Shown here: positions 48,597 through 59,861 of the stretch, one piece after another
How the letters are laid out: each line of letters opens with the position of its first letter
Numbering within the stretch: the first letter of the stretch is position 1
NCBI RefSeq assembly: GCF_016808335.1
Contig: NC_053142.1
Coordinates: 47,725,795 to 47,789,794 of the forward strand
DNA length: 64,000 nt
Origin: Panicum virgatum
Taxonomy: Eukaryota; Streptophyta; Magnoliopsida; Poales; Poaceae
Reading direction: 5' to 3'
Program-made: the position numbers and the translations under genes
The notes under the pieces: model-generated
What the model was told of the DNA's origin: nothing
The model's database searches: none
Seen by the model: the letters and a program-made list of their open reading frames with translations, nothing else

Positions 48597-48810
48597 AAAA
48601 CAGGAATTCCCGCGGGAATTTTCCCAGATAAAAACGGGAACCGACAATACGTTCGGGAAAACACCCAAACCGAATTCGTTCCCGTCCCGCCCGTTTTCCC
48701 GTTTTTTTCTTCCTATTTTCCCGGTTTTCCCGCGAAAGCAGTTTTCGATTGGTTTAGACGGCAAACGGTATCGGTCGAGACAGGATTTTCCCGTCCTGTT
48801 TTCAACCCTA
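48597..48810. mobile_element. hAT-type element, right-terminal part
   Basis: It matches the right third of the complete element at 55634-56214, from GGAATTCCCGCGGGAATTTT to the terminal GTTTTCAACCCTA, over about 210 bases with moderate divergence. A left terminus of the TAGGG-TGAAAAC type was not found, so the copy is truncated or has an unrelated left part. Confidence 0.7.
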
Positions 48811-49367
48811 CATTTTATTTAATGAATTATTATTTTACTGTGTATACCATCTACTATTTATAAGTGTCATTAGGAAAGGTTATTTAGTTCTCTTCCAGTA
48901 TTTGGAGATTTCAATTTTTCATATTGTTTACCTTTTATTTTTCATATTGTTTACCTCCAACAAATGTTATGTTTTGTACCTTTTCTATTATTTGTATAAT
49001 TTAAGTTTAAAAGTTATACCTACAAGATGATAACTATGAGGATTTAATGTTATTTAAGTTTACATCTTCTTGTTTGTTATTATATTGCCTTAATGTTTAG
49101 GAAATATCATTACATGACTCTACCAAATAGGTCAACATGATTCTCATATGCCCATAGCAGGAAGGTCTACAAAGCACTATCACAAAACATATTAGCCTAT
49201 TTTTATAAATAAAATGATTCTATTATTCATGTATACCGAATGGTTTTATCTCATATTTATAAATCTTTGATTGCAAAATATCTTATCTTTACTACTCTTT
49301 TTAAATATCCAAGTTTACTCTAGAATGTTCATTCCTTAAGTTTACCTTCCATATCTTAGATTTTAAG
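48811..49367. other. AT-rich, nothing recognised
   Basis: No frames or repeats of note apart from a duplicated TTTTTCATATTGTTTACC near 48915 and 48940. Confidence 0.5.
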
Positions 49368-49836
49368 CCATGTATAAAATAGCCCGCTAATAGCCCGCTC
49401 TTGTCTGCTATTAGCTTTTTAAGAGACCTCCTGCTACGCTATACAACATTTGTCCGCTATAGGGGTTTTTTATAGGATTTAGTGATAATAAATGTCCGCT
49501 ACTTCCGCTAAAGATGTAGCCAAAAGAAATAAAAAATCAATATAAGTAGGGTGGACCATAGACAAAGCATCACGGGCACAATTAGGTAGTCAAGAGACGT
49601 GTTGAGTCTATTTTAGAATGTTAGACCAATGATGCTTCTAATTTTGTATGTATTATGGACGTAAGGCTATGAAAAGTTTGCTGAAATTGGTTGCATTACT
49701 GATGTTATTGGCCACATTATGCATATTTTTTTTACAAACCGCTAAATGGATAGCTCCGCTATAGCTTTCGCTATAGCTCTCTTAGCTTTTTGGAAGGGCT
49801 TCCGCTAAACGTCTTAGCCCACGATTTTATACCTTG
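49368..49836. mobile_element. hAT-type non-autonomous element with 8-bp target duplication
   Basis: ATTTTAAG stands on both sides (49360-49367 and 49837-49844). The ends CCATGTATAAAAT and, inverted, CAAGGTATAAAAT form short terminal repeats. Subterminal regions carry many copies of GCTATAG/CCGCTA-type motifs in opposite orientation at the two ends, as is usual for hAT elements where the transposase binds such repeats. No transposase frame is present. Confidence 0.75.
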
Positions 49837-49844
49837 ATTTTAAG

Positions 49845-50927
49845 ACAAGGAACTTTACTGGTACCAAAATCTCGGTAGGTAGCATATTGGTAAACATCAG
49901 TCTGTAGCGATTTTTAATGATGTGGAGGTGAGAGAAAGAAATGCTTGTTTTATGGATCAACACAATTGCACCGAGCACTTGAGTGTAGAATGAACTTAGT
50001 AGCTAGCTAAGCAAATTCTTTGTGATATTGGTTATCGGTTAATTAATATTATTGAAAATCATGTGTGCACTTTCCTAGTTTTCATAGGCTATGTCAGTTT
50101 GGTCATATCAATTATAGCTTTTAATCACACTAGTATAGCTACTCATGCTACAAGCATGTGGTTACCAAAGTTCAGTAACCAACGTGAAATGATTTCAAAG
50201 CAATTAACTACAACCCCTTGCTTATCTCATAACACCATATCATAATTTTATCATTTTTCAGATTTCTCTAAAAAAACTAACTCTATTGTACAAGCAAATG
50301 CATTGGATGACCTTGGCATTGTACTTGAACAATGACGAGGCCACAAATAAATCCTAACCCAGACAGGATTAGAAAATAAACATCATGGATCTCCATATGA
50401 AATGTTTTTTTTGGAAATGATGAAATTTATGAGAAAATAATTATAATACAACAACATATACCATTGATCTCCATGCAACCCCACGTATAGCCACATTATA
50501 CATGCCAATGCAGACCCATAACCAAATTTAAAATTATTTATGTAATAGACGTAAATAACATAGAAAATCATTAACGACCATCATTTGTTCACACACTCTA
50601 GGTGCCAATTGTTGGTTCGTCGCAGAAGCAATCGAGGTGAGGAGATAAAGAAATTTCGGCAGTGGCCAGAAGCAAGGAGAGGCGGCTTGGTTCCTTGAAT
50701 GCATGCAGTATGAGGAATTGAGGATGGGCAGGGTGGAAAACATCATTGATGGAATCACATTTGCTTTTGCAGCCAAGAGTCTAGCACATAAAGGAAATAT
50801 CTTGAAATGCCCCCAAACTGACCCTATCTTTGGTGCACAAATATGAAAGAAATGACCAGCGAAACCCCGTGCCTCGGTACAACAAGTCGACTCCTCAGGT
50901 AATCTCATCTGCACTGAGTTCGGTTAG
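49845..50927. other. AT-rich intergenic DNA
   Basis: Short frames only; the 126-codon minus-strand frame at 50534-50914 has no recognised domain and no splice support. Confidence 0.4.
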
Positions 50928-51119
50928 TGTCGGTGAAAGGACCTCTAGATGCCTAGAGGGGGGGGGAGGGGTGAACAGGCTAATCTGTAACTTGAAACAC
51001 TTTTAAAACAGTTAGACACAGAGGAGCCCGGAGACTCTGGACTTAGGTCTGGAGTTTTGGGAGTACTAGTCCAGAGACTCTAGGTATGAGTGCTTTGAAA
51101 GGAAAACGCAGGTACTAAA
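50928..51119. repeat. Left part of an older repeat split by the LTR element
   Basis: The stretch begins TGTCGGTGAAAGGACCTCTA and includes a G-run. Its continuation lies on the far side of the LTR element at about 57110-57540. TG at the start suggests an LTR, but the matching CA end was not found and the class is open. Confidence 0.45.
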
Positions 51120-51124
51120 GTAAG

Positions 51125-52205
51125 TGTCGGTATTCCGGATCACCGGCTAGTAAATTCGTGTGCGCGTCACAGGAACTGATGGTAGTACTAAGATAGACAC
51201 AAGATTTTATACTAGTTCGGGCAGAATGTCCCTACGTCCAGTTCGAGCACTCATGCTCTTGTACTCAAAGTTTGTAGTAGGGGTTACAAATGGGGGGGGG
51301 AGAGCAAGGGTCTCAAGTCTCTGGGTTGCGTGTGTCAATGTTCGGAAGCCCTGCAAGGGATACGCCTCCCCCTTTTATAGCCCAATGGGTGAGGGTTTAC
51401 ATAGAGAGAGAAAGAGGGAGAAGAGAGACACGCGGGGGTCGGGTGACTCCCGACTCCCGCTCGCTAACTCCACGGTGGGTCATGTTGTCCTGTCTTAACT
51501 TAAGTCGTTGGGGACGTCCTGTTCGTACGATCTGACACAGTATCCTTTGTATCGTCGTGGGAGTCGGGATTTTTGCCTGCCAGGCGGGAATTCCCGCCTG
51601 GCAGCCGCGTCCTCCATTTCTGGGCGTGGCACCCCGCCTTATACTGACGTGGCGTACATCCCTTTGTCAATGTTGATGGTGTCAGGCGGAGCGGCAAGGC
51701 CATGTCTCCGCCCGAACAGCGGGGGCTGGCCAGTCGACCATTCTGTCTCCGTACAGGAATGTGGGACGGTCACGTCCCTGACTTCCCGAGGCCACGGTGG
51801 CGTCCAGCTTTTAACTGGGGATACTCCCAATTTCCCGGAGAGCCACGACAATGGGTCGTGTGGGCCCTTCTGCAGGGGTCGGGCCGAGACGGAGCTCCTT
51901 CGCGAAGGTCGGGCGAGGCGGAATCCTTTGCGTGAGGATCGGGCGAGGTGGAACCCTTTGCGTGAGGGTCGGGGGAGGCGGAATTCTTGCGCAGATACCG
52001 GTCATGATGGGCCCCTTTTTTCGGCGGTCGGGGGTCGGGCGAGACGATGCCTTCCTAGGTGGAGTGGGCCGTTTCTCCCATGCTGGCCTCTTGGTCTGTC
52101 GAATGTTGTCTTGGGCCCTGATTGTATTTGTATTGCCTTAATGTTATTTGGCCTAACAACTCTAATGGACTATGTTTGGGGTACCCGTTATCCTTATCCC
52201 CAACA
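51125..52205 (-). repeat. Complete 3' LTR of the nested LTR element
   Basis: The 1081-base LTR has TG...CA ends. On the minus strand a TATA-like CTATAAAAGGGGG lies at about 51370-51385, in the expected position for an LTR promoter. A GGCGAGGCGGAA-type unit of about 35 bases is repeated three times near 51880-51975. G- and C-runs are frequent. Confidence 0.75.
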
Positions 52206-52570
52206 GTAGCCCCCGACCCCCCGCGGGGTTGCCTGGAACTGTGCGGAGGGGAATCCTGTTTTCGCAACGGGTGTGTTGCTGTGAATCGTCTGTCCCTTTT
52301 ATTACATGTGGGTGCGCGCGAGCGCACCCACTGGGTCTAGCCCCCGAGCCTCTGAACGAATCAAAGATTCGCTCAGAGGGTTCTGAGGATGGCTTTTATT
52401 TCTCGAAGTGCCTCTGAACGAATCAAAGATTCGCTCAGAGGGTTCTGAGGATGGCTTTTATTTCTCGAAGTGACGGGACGTCGCGGCATTTGGTCCAATG
52501 GGTGTGCGTGAGCGCACCCAATGGGTGTAGCCCCCGAGCCTCTGAACGAATCAAGGATTCACTCAGAGGG
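52206..52570 (-). repeat. Polypurine tract and tandem repeats that each contain a polypurine-like copy
   Basis: On the minus strand GGGGGGTCGGGGGCTAC immediately precedes the TG of the 3' LTR and serves as the polypurine tract. Upstream, the unit GAATC(T/C)TTGATTCGTTCAGAGG occurs three times (plus-strand starts near 52350, 52412 and 52540), and two of the units are followed by GCTCGGGGGCTA, nearly the same purine tract. GGGTGCGC...GCGCACCC stretches lie between them. Confidence 0.75.
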
Positions 52571-55285
52571 TGAAGCGCCTCGACCCAAAGATCAAGGCTA
52601 AACCATCTATTAATTACCGAATTAAGTCTCCGGCACAATACATGTTACATCAAGTGGAGTCCAGAGTCATACAGAGCTTTTATTTAACACATACACGAGA
52701 AGTAAGGTGACAACACAAAGCTACACAGAACAATCATAGGATAACAACTATCATAACAATATGCAAGATTAGCTCTTCATCCATCACGGCTCCACTCGAT
52801 TAGTTTGGGTGCGGACACGATCTACTCGTAGTCTTCCGGCATAAAGTCGGGATCCTCTAGAGATAATTAACAAGGGTTGAGTATAAAAGTACTCAGCAAG
52901 TTCCACCTCGCCCTACGGGAGGGGAATGACATGCATGATACACATTAAGCACAATCTAATAGCAATGCAACTAATGGTATGCAAACCCTTCCAGACACAA
53001 CCCACAGAAGGTAGCTCACTAGTTGTCAGGACCACACCTTAGCCTGCCCATACCGTGGGCACGGACCATTCGAATGGATTATACACTCTGCAGAGGTCGT
53101 ACACTGTACCCACACGCTCGACTGCCCGAACGGACAACCGACATAGCCGACACTCAGCCGTGGTCACACCCCAGCCCGGCCGCACAAAGCCTCGGGCCCT
53201 GACTCCAATGGTCTATACCCGTAAACCATCCCTGCGACCGTCAGGCTAACCAGTGGGATTAGGCTAAGTCCGGCCCATACCGGAACCTGTGGTCGTACTA
53301 AAGTAAGCTAGGTGAGATGTCAAAATAACTCGGTCCTTATAGTTCACCAGGGCAGCAACCATCCCTCAACATACCAACTCGAGCCTACCACCACGGTAGC
53401 ACTCACCCGCCAGTCTACCACCACGGTAGTGCCGGCTCCAGCACACCCAGCTGCCCTGGTCTCAGTCAGATCCCTTCGTATCCTAGTCTCAGCTCTGGAT
53501 ATGCATGACTACTCAGATGCATGCATGAGCACACTCAATCACTCAAGTACTGGTATATGTAATCGATCCTAGACCCAGGCTACAACTAAACGTCCTCACA
53601 TGGATGCAACCGCTCACGTAGGGGTCGATGAAACTTGCCTTCACTTACATACACGTCGGCGGCTTCCTGATCGCGGTACGGGTCTTCTGGCTCAGACTCA
53701 CGGTACTGGCCTTCGTGCTCCTCAGCGCGCTCCTCCTTGATCACTCCGTCGCCTACGGACGGGAACGACACAATCGGCAAATAAACACAAATAAGCACAA
53801 ACATAAAATAAAATGAGTTCAAATGGAGATGAAAATAGAAGGAGTAGATAGTATATGATTTTAGAAGAATTTAGGAAAAACAATCAATGGAATCAGAGCT
53901 TGGATGGATGAGATATTATAGTTGTAATATTGGGTGTTTAATTAATTCCGAAAATGAATTAACATAACGGGAGGAGTTTCACGTGGTGTTTGCTTGGCTC
54001 TTGGTTTGGGCTTTGGGGCTAGCACTTGGGCTTTAGATTTGATTATTGTTTTGGCCTTACGAAGAAGGAACATAGGGAACACGTGCATGCAGGATAGGGG
54101 CTTCGTGCTCCTTGCCTTAGGACACCATGCATGGGCATGCCGAGCTCTTGGGAGCTTGACGCACGGCAGCTCGGGCTACCATACGGAAAACTCAGCATAT
54201 GGGGAGAGAGAGGAGGGCGAGGGGTTTCTATTTTGGTGACTTCGAGCATGGGCGGTGCAGGTCGGCTCCGGCCGCGTGGCAACCATGGCCGTAGCTTTCT
54301 GAGCTCGGGATGGGGACCATGGTTGTGTGGAGTTAACGGTGGGGAATCATCTCACGTTGGTGCAGAACAACTCGAGGAAGAGGGTCAACCACTGGAGCTT
54401 CGTCCCAAGAGTGGAGCAGAGAGATAGAGCGATCTAGCTGGGCTCGTGAGGAGTGGTTCAGCTAGCGAAGCGAAGCGGCTCGGTGAGCTTGGGCTGGTGG
54501 CGGAGCTCGGCACAGCCTCGCTCCTTTTTATAGGCGAGGCAGACAGCGGCAAGGACGACGGCGTGGAAGCTCGGCGTCAACGTGCACAGCGGCAGCGTTG
54601 AAGCGCGCGAGCGTTGAGGCGGTAAAGCCGGCGAGGACGCGGCAGCGGCGTGGGCGAGGTGGGGACACGGCGATGGGCGGCACGACGTGGTGTCGACGGC
54701 AGTACGCGGTCCCGTTGTGGGGCCAGCGTGTCGCGTGTGCGCGAGCGAGAGCAAGCGCGGCCGGGGCCCTGGCTTGGCGAGTTGCAGCGGCGCAACGACG
54801 AGGCTCAGCTCGATTTATAGGCAGTCAAAGGCGGTTCGCACGGAAGAAAAATCTCGGCCGGCGTACTGTGCTCGATGAGGCGTGTCGACGGATGGCAACA
54901 ACTCGACGGGCACAGTAGCTGAGGTGGTTGGCCTCGCCGTCGTGATGCGAGTGATGGCGGGTAGATGCTGCTACCCGTGGACTGAGAGTTATGGCGACGT
55001 ACAACGAGGTCGAGAGGCATCCATGGGAAGAGACTTGGCAAGCTTGCGTCCAGCATAGCGTGCTTTAGCTACTGGAAAGGACCATGCGTGCGTTGCTTCT
55101 GGAGAGGAAGAAGACAGCTTTACTTGTGGGAGAGAGTATACTTGTAAGCGAGAGAAAAAAAATGGTTTGCCTATTCATGTGTTTTACGCGTGTAAAATCA
55201 TATTGTTGTTTGTTGTAGTTAAATCAGTTAGATGATTGCGAAGTAAAGCAAGTTTTTATTTAGTGGCGAAAAGCAGGATATTAGA
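52571..55285 (-). mobile_element. Nested Gypsy-type (Tekay-like) LTR, probably solo
   Basis: On the minus strand the sequence ends GGTCGAGGCGCTTCA, directly against the tandem repeats of the host element, and carries a TATA-like CCTATAAAAAGGAGCG near 54520-54535 followed by a long leader. The order of promoter, GC-rich leader, and later GAAGACTACGAGTAGATCGT and TAAATAAAAGCTCTG-type segments is what I recall of long grass Tekay-clade LTRs. No pol frame is present. The right limit is approximate and I did not find the second copy of the flanking GAGGG, so a truncated element is possible. Confidence 0.5.
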
Positions 55286-56837
55286 TAGGGTGATGGGTCT
55301 TCTCACCGAAAAAAGGACTCGGGGCGCACGCCCCTTTTTCTTATTTTTCTTGACGGGACACGTTGGGGCGGGCGGTGGATCAGAGCCATGGTGGCGCTTG
55401 CTGACCCGTTGTCAGGGCGGACGCTGTCTTGGGCAGCCCCTGGGTGCCCAGTCCTGTCTCGCGTCGTTGCGTCGGGGCGCACTGATCGAGTGTGCTCCCT
55501 GTCCGTTGGGCGCCGTGCCCCTCAGGTTACCAGGCTTTGTCTTCGGGGCCGGTTCAGGCGAGCTCTCCTCCCTTGGCTATAAATAGGGGTACTTGGGTGA
55601 GCCTTCTTCGAAGTCTCCAGCTCTCGTTACCTGTAGGGATGAAAACGGTCGGGAAAACTCCTCAACCGTTCCCGCAACAGTATTTTTTGATCGGAAACGG
55701 GAACGGGAAAATCGGACGGGAAAACGAAATCGGTATTACGGGATATCGGGAACGGAATCAATCGGTCGGGAGCATGCCGATTACGATCGGGAATCGATAA
55801 CTCAAAACGGGAAAATACATACAACCACTTCAAACATTTAACTCGATAAAATAATTACAACTATGCATAAATAACATGGAAACAAGACTCGTATAACTAA
55901 GAAACACAGGTAAAGTGAATCACGAATTCACAATTCACGTTGGAATACATGCAAACAACAATTCACGTTTCCAACACAGGTAACACAGCCGACTACGACA
56001 AATACGGGAATTCCCGCGGGAATTTTCCCGTCTGAAAACGGGAACCGTGAAAACGGTCGGGAAAACACCCCAACCGTTCCCGTTCCCGTTCCCGCCCGTT
56101 TTCCTGTTTTGTTTTCCCATTTTCCCATTTTTTTCGCGGAAACGGTTTACGGTCGGTTTAAACGGTAAACGGAGCCGGTCGGGACGGGATTTTCCCGTCC
56201 CATTTTCAACCCTAGTTACCTGCCTCTTCCAGCTTATGATGTTTTCTTTTGTTATTCATGGCCGATCCCCTGACCGGGGCGTCCGGCTTACTTAGGTCCT
56301 GGTGGTGCTAGAAGAATGCTTGCGAGCGGCGGACGATCGTTGGAGAAGGCTTTCGTGCCGTCCCTTGGCCGGGAGGACATTTTAGGGTGGCATAGGGCTC
56401 GAGAACGCCCGTTCCCGCTGTGCCCTCTAGCTTATAGGGTCGTCGTCGAGACACCACTGTGTCGACGTCGGATGGCTTCTCCGCTGCTCTTCGCATCGTC
56501 CCTGTCGGCGACAAGGTTGCTGTTGCAGCGCCGGCGACGAATGAACTGTTCGCCAGCTTGACCCCCGCAAAGCCCCCGGTGGAGGAGATGCCAGAAGAAG
56601 GCTTGTGAGGAGGGCATTCCTCCAGACCTGTGTGGCCTGGAGATTGCTTCTCGTGCTTCCCGAGCAACCTGGCCACTATGTCTGTCAAGGACCCGTTGGC
56701 CTTTTTTGGTGGCCTCTCCTCCCCGAGACAGGCAAAATTGCCACTTTAGGTGGCGATGCTTTTATATCTTGTAACGGCTTCGAGCCGACCTCCCATTGTA
56801 ATTCTTTGTTCGCAAAGTAATGGAATTTCCATTTTGT
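55286..56837 (+). mobile_element. LTR-like piece in plus orientation, interrupted by a hAT element
   Basis: GGCTATAAATAGGGG near 55576 is a TATA box in the plus orientation, followed by a leader (TCTTCGAAGTCTCCAGCTCTC) that continues after the hAT insertion at 56215. The end, near 56750-56830, has ATCTTGTAACGGCTTCGAGC and AATGGAATTTCCATTTTG. Several small frames run through it with no domain. The class is not determined. Confidence 0.4.
55634..56214. mobile_element. Complete hAT-type non-autonomous element (581 bp)
   Basis: GTTACCTG is duplicated on both sides (55626-55633 and 56215-56222), the 8-bp target duplication of hAT elements. Termini are TAGGGATGAAAACGG and, inverted, TAGGGTTGAAAATGGG. 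The subterminal DNA is crowded with CGGGAA/TTCCCG motifs, including GGAATTCCCGCGGGAATTTT, in both orientations. No transposase frame is present. A related right-end copy lies at 48597-48810. Confidence 0.88.
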
Positions 56838-57104
56838 GGGCGAGGCGGAATGCTTTGCGTGAGGATTGGGCGAGGCGGAATTCTTACGCAGATACCGGCC
56901 ATGATGGGCCCCTTTTTTAGGGGTTGGGGGTCGGGCGAGACGGCGCCTTCCTAGGTGGAGTGGGCCGTTTCGCCCATGCTGGGCCTCTTGGTCTGTCGAA
57001 TGTTGTCTTGGACCCTGATTGTTTTTGTATTGCCATAACGTTATTTGGCCTAACCACTCTAATGGACTATGTTTGGGGTACCCGTTATCCTTATCCCCAA
57101 CAGT
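56838..57104 (-). repeat. Truncated 5' LTR of the nested LTR element
   Basis: It matches about 51935-52205 of the complete LTR (shared CTTCCTAGGTGGAGTGGGCC and CTAATGGACTATGTTTGGGG) and ends ATCCTTATCCCCAACA. The rest of the LTR and the primer-binding site have been lost at its left edge. Confidence 0.8.
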
Positions 57105-57109
57105 AAGTA

Positions 57110-57540
57110 AAGTAGATCAAGTAAATTTGCAGGTACCAAGGGTTGCTTCTAAGTGTTTCTCACCAGTTGGTTCACACTAGAAACTTGTATATAAGTAGAT
57201 CAAGCTCAAACCCTAACAAGTTAAGTCTCACAAGCACAAAGCCAATAACTTCAAGTAAAATGAACATAAATAGACATATATTTGTTTTCCGAAGTTCACT
57301 CCCGAAAGAGCTACGTCTCTGTTGAGGAAGAGTTGACATGGTGCTCGATCAAGAACCCCTATGCTCCTCACCCAGGGGTGAGACCAACGCTCAAGCCCGA
57401 GGTGGCTTACTATGAGTTCCTCCGAGAGGAATAAAGATTACAAACTTCTTGCGATGCTCACAATCACAACTGAGCACTCACAAGCTAGAAATCATACCAC
57501 AATGCTGAAGCAATGTAAAAGCTATTTTGCCATGCATACA
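57110..57540. repeat. Right part of the older repeat split by the LTR element
   Basis: TAAAGTAGATCAAGTAAATT resumes the sequence broken at 51119. It contains CGAAGTTCACTCCCGAAAGA and GCTACGTCTCTGTTGAGGAA, phrases I recall from the ends of high-copy grass LTR elements. Its end is approximate. Confidence 0.45.
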
Positions 57541-58921
57541 CTTGAATTGTTTTTGTTTCTAAAATAGGGGACCTTTAATTATCCTAATATGTGATTTCAA
57601 CGTATGGCTGTTAATTCATTATTGTGCACTACTCGGACCTTTACATTCTTCAATTTGATATTAAGAAACAAACAATTTCTTTCTTGCAGGATATATGTGG
57701 TTCGTGATATATAATGATCTAATGCTGGGCCTTGCCACAAAAACTTATCTAATTATAGCTCTTCTCTTCGTCTTGTGTTTTCAGTTTGAGGTTTCCGAGT
57801 CAATGTGTGGCAGAATGGACTATTCCAAGGCAAATTTTGGCTCTACCAGTTTAACTGCTCTTCTGTAAAGATTCTATGTAGCTTTCAAACATTTCATGTC
57901 CTCTGCAACAGCGCCATCAATTGTTCTGAGAAATGTGTTTTTGTTTTGATGTTACTTAATTACCTGAATTTGCTAATAACAGCTAGAACTATGAGCGTAT
58001 GCATTCAACTGTGAATGTTCAAAACCGGGGTTTTCCCTTAATCTAAAAAAAAGAACTATGAGCCCTGCTTAGACATCAATGTGAATATGGAGGAGGTTAC
58101 TTTGTAAGTATGGTAATTGCATTCCATACTTAGCAATGCAATGGTAGTTTACCTATATGAGCAAATTCACCGGTCCTAACTCCATTGCCATAAAGTTTCC
58201 TCTATTTCTCTTAAGCTTAAGAGAATAGTAAGGTTTATCAAATGATTATATTTGCAGGTCTACGCTAAGCCAAGCAATTGCAAGCAGTGGAGAAATCAAG
58301 CAACATGTATGTACTCCTTTACAATCTTCATATTTATAAATTTATTTCGAGAGAGAACACCAGTGCTCAACTGAATCTCTTTGAAAATTAGTTCTTAATA
58401 TCCCCTTGGAGATGCATACTATATAAATTTCAGCATATTGCCAGTAGGTTTGCAAACCGTTAAATTATGGTGAGCCGTCCAAATAGCAGCCTATCCTTCT
58501 TTTGATGGTAAGCTACAGAAAAAAAAAGATTACCATACCAACTTCTTGTTCTTCCAACTTGCCTACTTTACTAACAATATCCTTCTATATCCTGACTACC
58601 TGCAGGGAAGACCCATTCCACTTAGCTAATGAACAATGCGGCTACCGACCATGCACCTCATCAGCAGCATAAAAATGGTGTGATGATGCCGGCATTTTCC
58701 AAACTATCAAATGCTGCTATCTGATATGGTCAACTCCACCTAGACACTCTGTTTAGCTCATCAACCCTCTTTGTCTCCACCAGCTCCTCAGCTGCTCTAA
58801 ATGGAGATTTGAATTGTAATATAACTGCTACTCTTGCCAAATGCTTCCATTTGTTGCCTTCCCAAATCCTTTGTCAGTCATGTAGTTATCGCTAATTTGT
58901 TCCTTCATACAACATGGCAGC
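57541..58921. other. Unassigned DNA
   Basis: Only short frames occur. TTTTCAG near 57776-57782 precedes a short coding-like stretch, but no continuous exon series could be built. No RNA gene or transposon end was recognised. Confidence 0.35.
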
Positions 58922-59056
58922 TTATTTATCAGGCACATCTCGATAAACCACATGAGACACAGGTTTCTTAAACTGCGTTAGATCAAGAAAATTATCTGCA
59001 TTCCATGGGCTCAGCGCGCGATGGCACGCGTCATTTACTATAGTTGAAAGAGTTTC
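58922..59056 (-). other. Exon-like minus-strand fragment, family unknown
   Basis: After a GGTGCAG acceptor on the minus strand, 44 codons (ETLSTIVNDACHRALSPWNA, then DNFLDLTQFKKPVSHVVYRD, then VPDK) run to a stop codon. The peptide looks like the C-terminus of a real protein, but I cannot name it, and no upstream exon was found because the SF3A1 copy starts just beyond. Confidence 0.35.
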
Positions 59057-59306
59057 CTGCACCGTGAGGAACACACAGCAACCACATGCACACCAATGTA
59101 TCACGGACAATATAGTACAGTTGTTTAAAAACAGATACGCAGCGTAGCATCGGAACCGTTTTTTCTGCAGTATCTGCAGAGGGACTCGGTCACCGACATA
59201 TGGGGCTAAGCCCACGCGGTAGTGACTGAAATCACCTATCCAGCTGCTTCAGAGGAACTCAATCCCGTAGCACAACTGCAACCCTATCGACACGTGCTCA
59301 TTTCCA

Positions 59307-59861
59307 ATGCCCCCGCCACCACACATGCCACCCATGGTCAATCCTGTTGGAATCCCTCAGCCTCCAGCACTGTCTCTGCCTCCACAACCTCCTGCGGAAG
59401 AGCAGCCACCTCCACCTGATGAGCCAGAACCAAAGAGGCAGAGAGCAGATGATGCTTCTCTTGTCCTGGCAGAGCAGTTCCTCACTCAGTATCCTGTAAT
59501 GGCACTGGCAGTCAATTTTTCTTTTGTCCTTACTTTATATGTTGTTCTAGTTATTTTGCTATATAGACATGTTGTAGTCTCCTGTCTGCAGGGTCCTGCT
59601 AGCATGTCAGTATCTGTACCCAACCTTGATGAAGGAAATCTGCGTGGCCAAGTTTTGGAGATTCACGTCCAATCACTGTCTGACACAGTAGGTAGTCTGA
59701 AGGAGCAGATTGCTGGAGAGTTGTAGCTCCCTGCTAATAAGCAGAAGTTGAGTGTGAGGACTAGTTTCCTCAAAGACAACCTTTCTCTTGCTTACCACAA
59801 TGTGGGTCCTGGAGTGGTGATCAATCTAACACTGAGGGAGCGTGGTGGGAGAAGGAAATGA
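59307..59861 (+). pseudogene. Splicing factor 3A subunit 1 (SF3A1), C-terminal copy with in-frame stop
   Basis: Two exons (59307-59495 and 59592-59861) separated by a 96-bp GT-AG intron encode the end of SF3A1, a U2 snRNP protein of the spliceosome. The Pro-rich linker, DEPEPKRQRADDASLV, then SVSVPNLDEGNLRGQVLEIH and SLSDTVGSLKEQIAGE match the family's ubiquitin-like domain region; KQKLSVRTSFLKDNLSLAYH and the end RERGGRRK follow. A TAG at 59724-59726 interrupts the ubiquitin-like domain where other members have a sense codon (probably CAG, Gln), while both sides stay in frame. The N-terminal two thirds (SURP domains) are missing. Because the intron is kept, this is a DNA-level fragment and not a retrocopy. 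Confidence 0.85.

Larger units (their letters stand above)
51125..57104 (-). mobile_element. LTR retrotransposon remnant with nested insertions (minus orientation)
   Basis: GTAAG flanks both sides (51120-51124 and 57105-57109), a 5-bp target duplication that fixes the limits. On the minus strand both LTRs begin TGTTGGGGATAAGGATAACG. The 3' LTR is complete (52205 down to 51125, ending CCGGAATACCGACA on the minus strand); the 5' LTR survives only as 57104-56838. The interior has no gag or pol frame and is made of other insertions: a Gypsy-type LTR, an oppositely oriented LTR-like piece and a hAT element. The two LTR copies are roughly 93% identical by eye over 200 bases, so the element is clearly older than the Copia element at 25-29 kb. 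Gypsy affiliation is inferred from style. Confidence 0.8.

Noticed and set aside
52350..52570. CRISPR-like direct repeats
   Set aside because: Only three units, uneven spacing, and they are explained as repeats next to the polypurine tract of an LTR element in a plant genome.
50928..57104. Reading the whole block as one plus-strand LTR element starting at TGTCGGTGAAAGG
   Set aside because: The GTAAG duplication, the polypurine tract and the TATA position place the LTR start at 51125 and the orientation on the minus strand. The first 190 bases belong to an older, split repeat.
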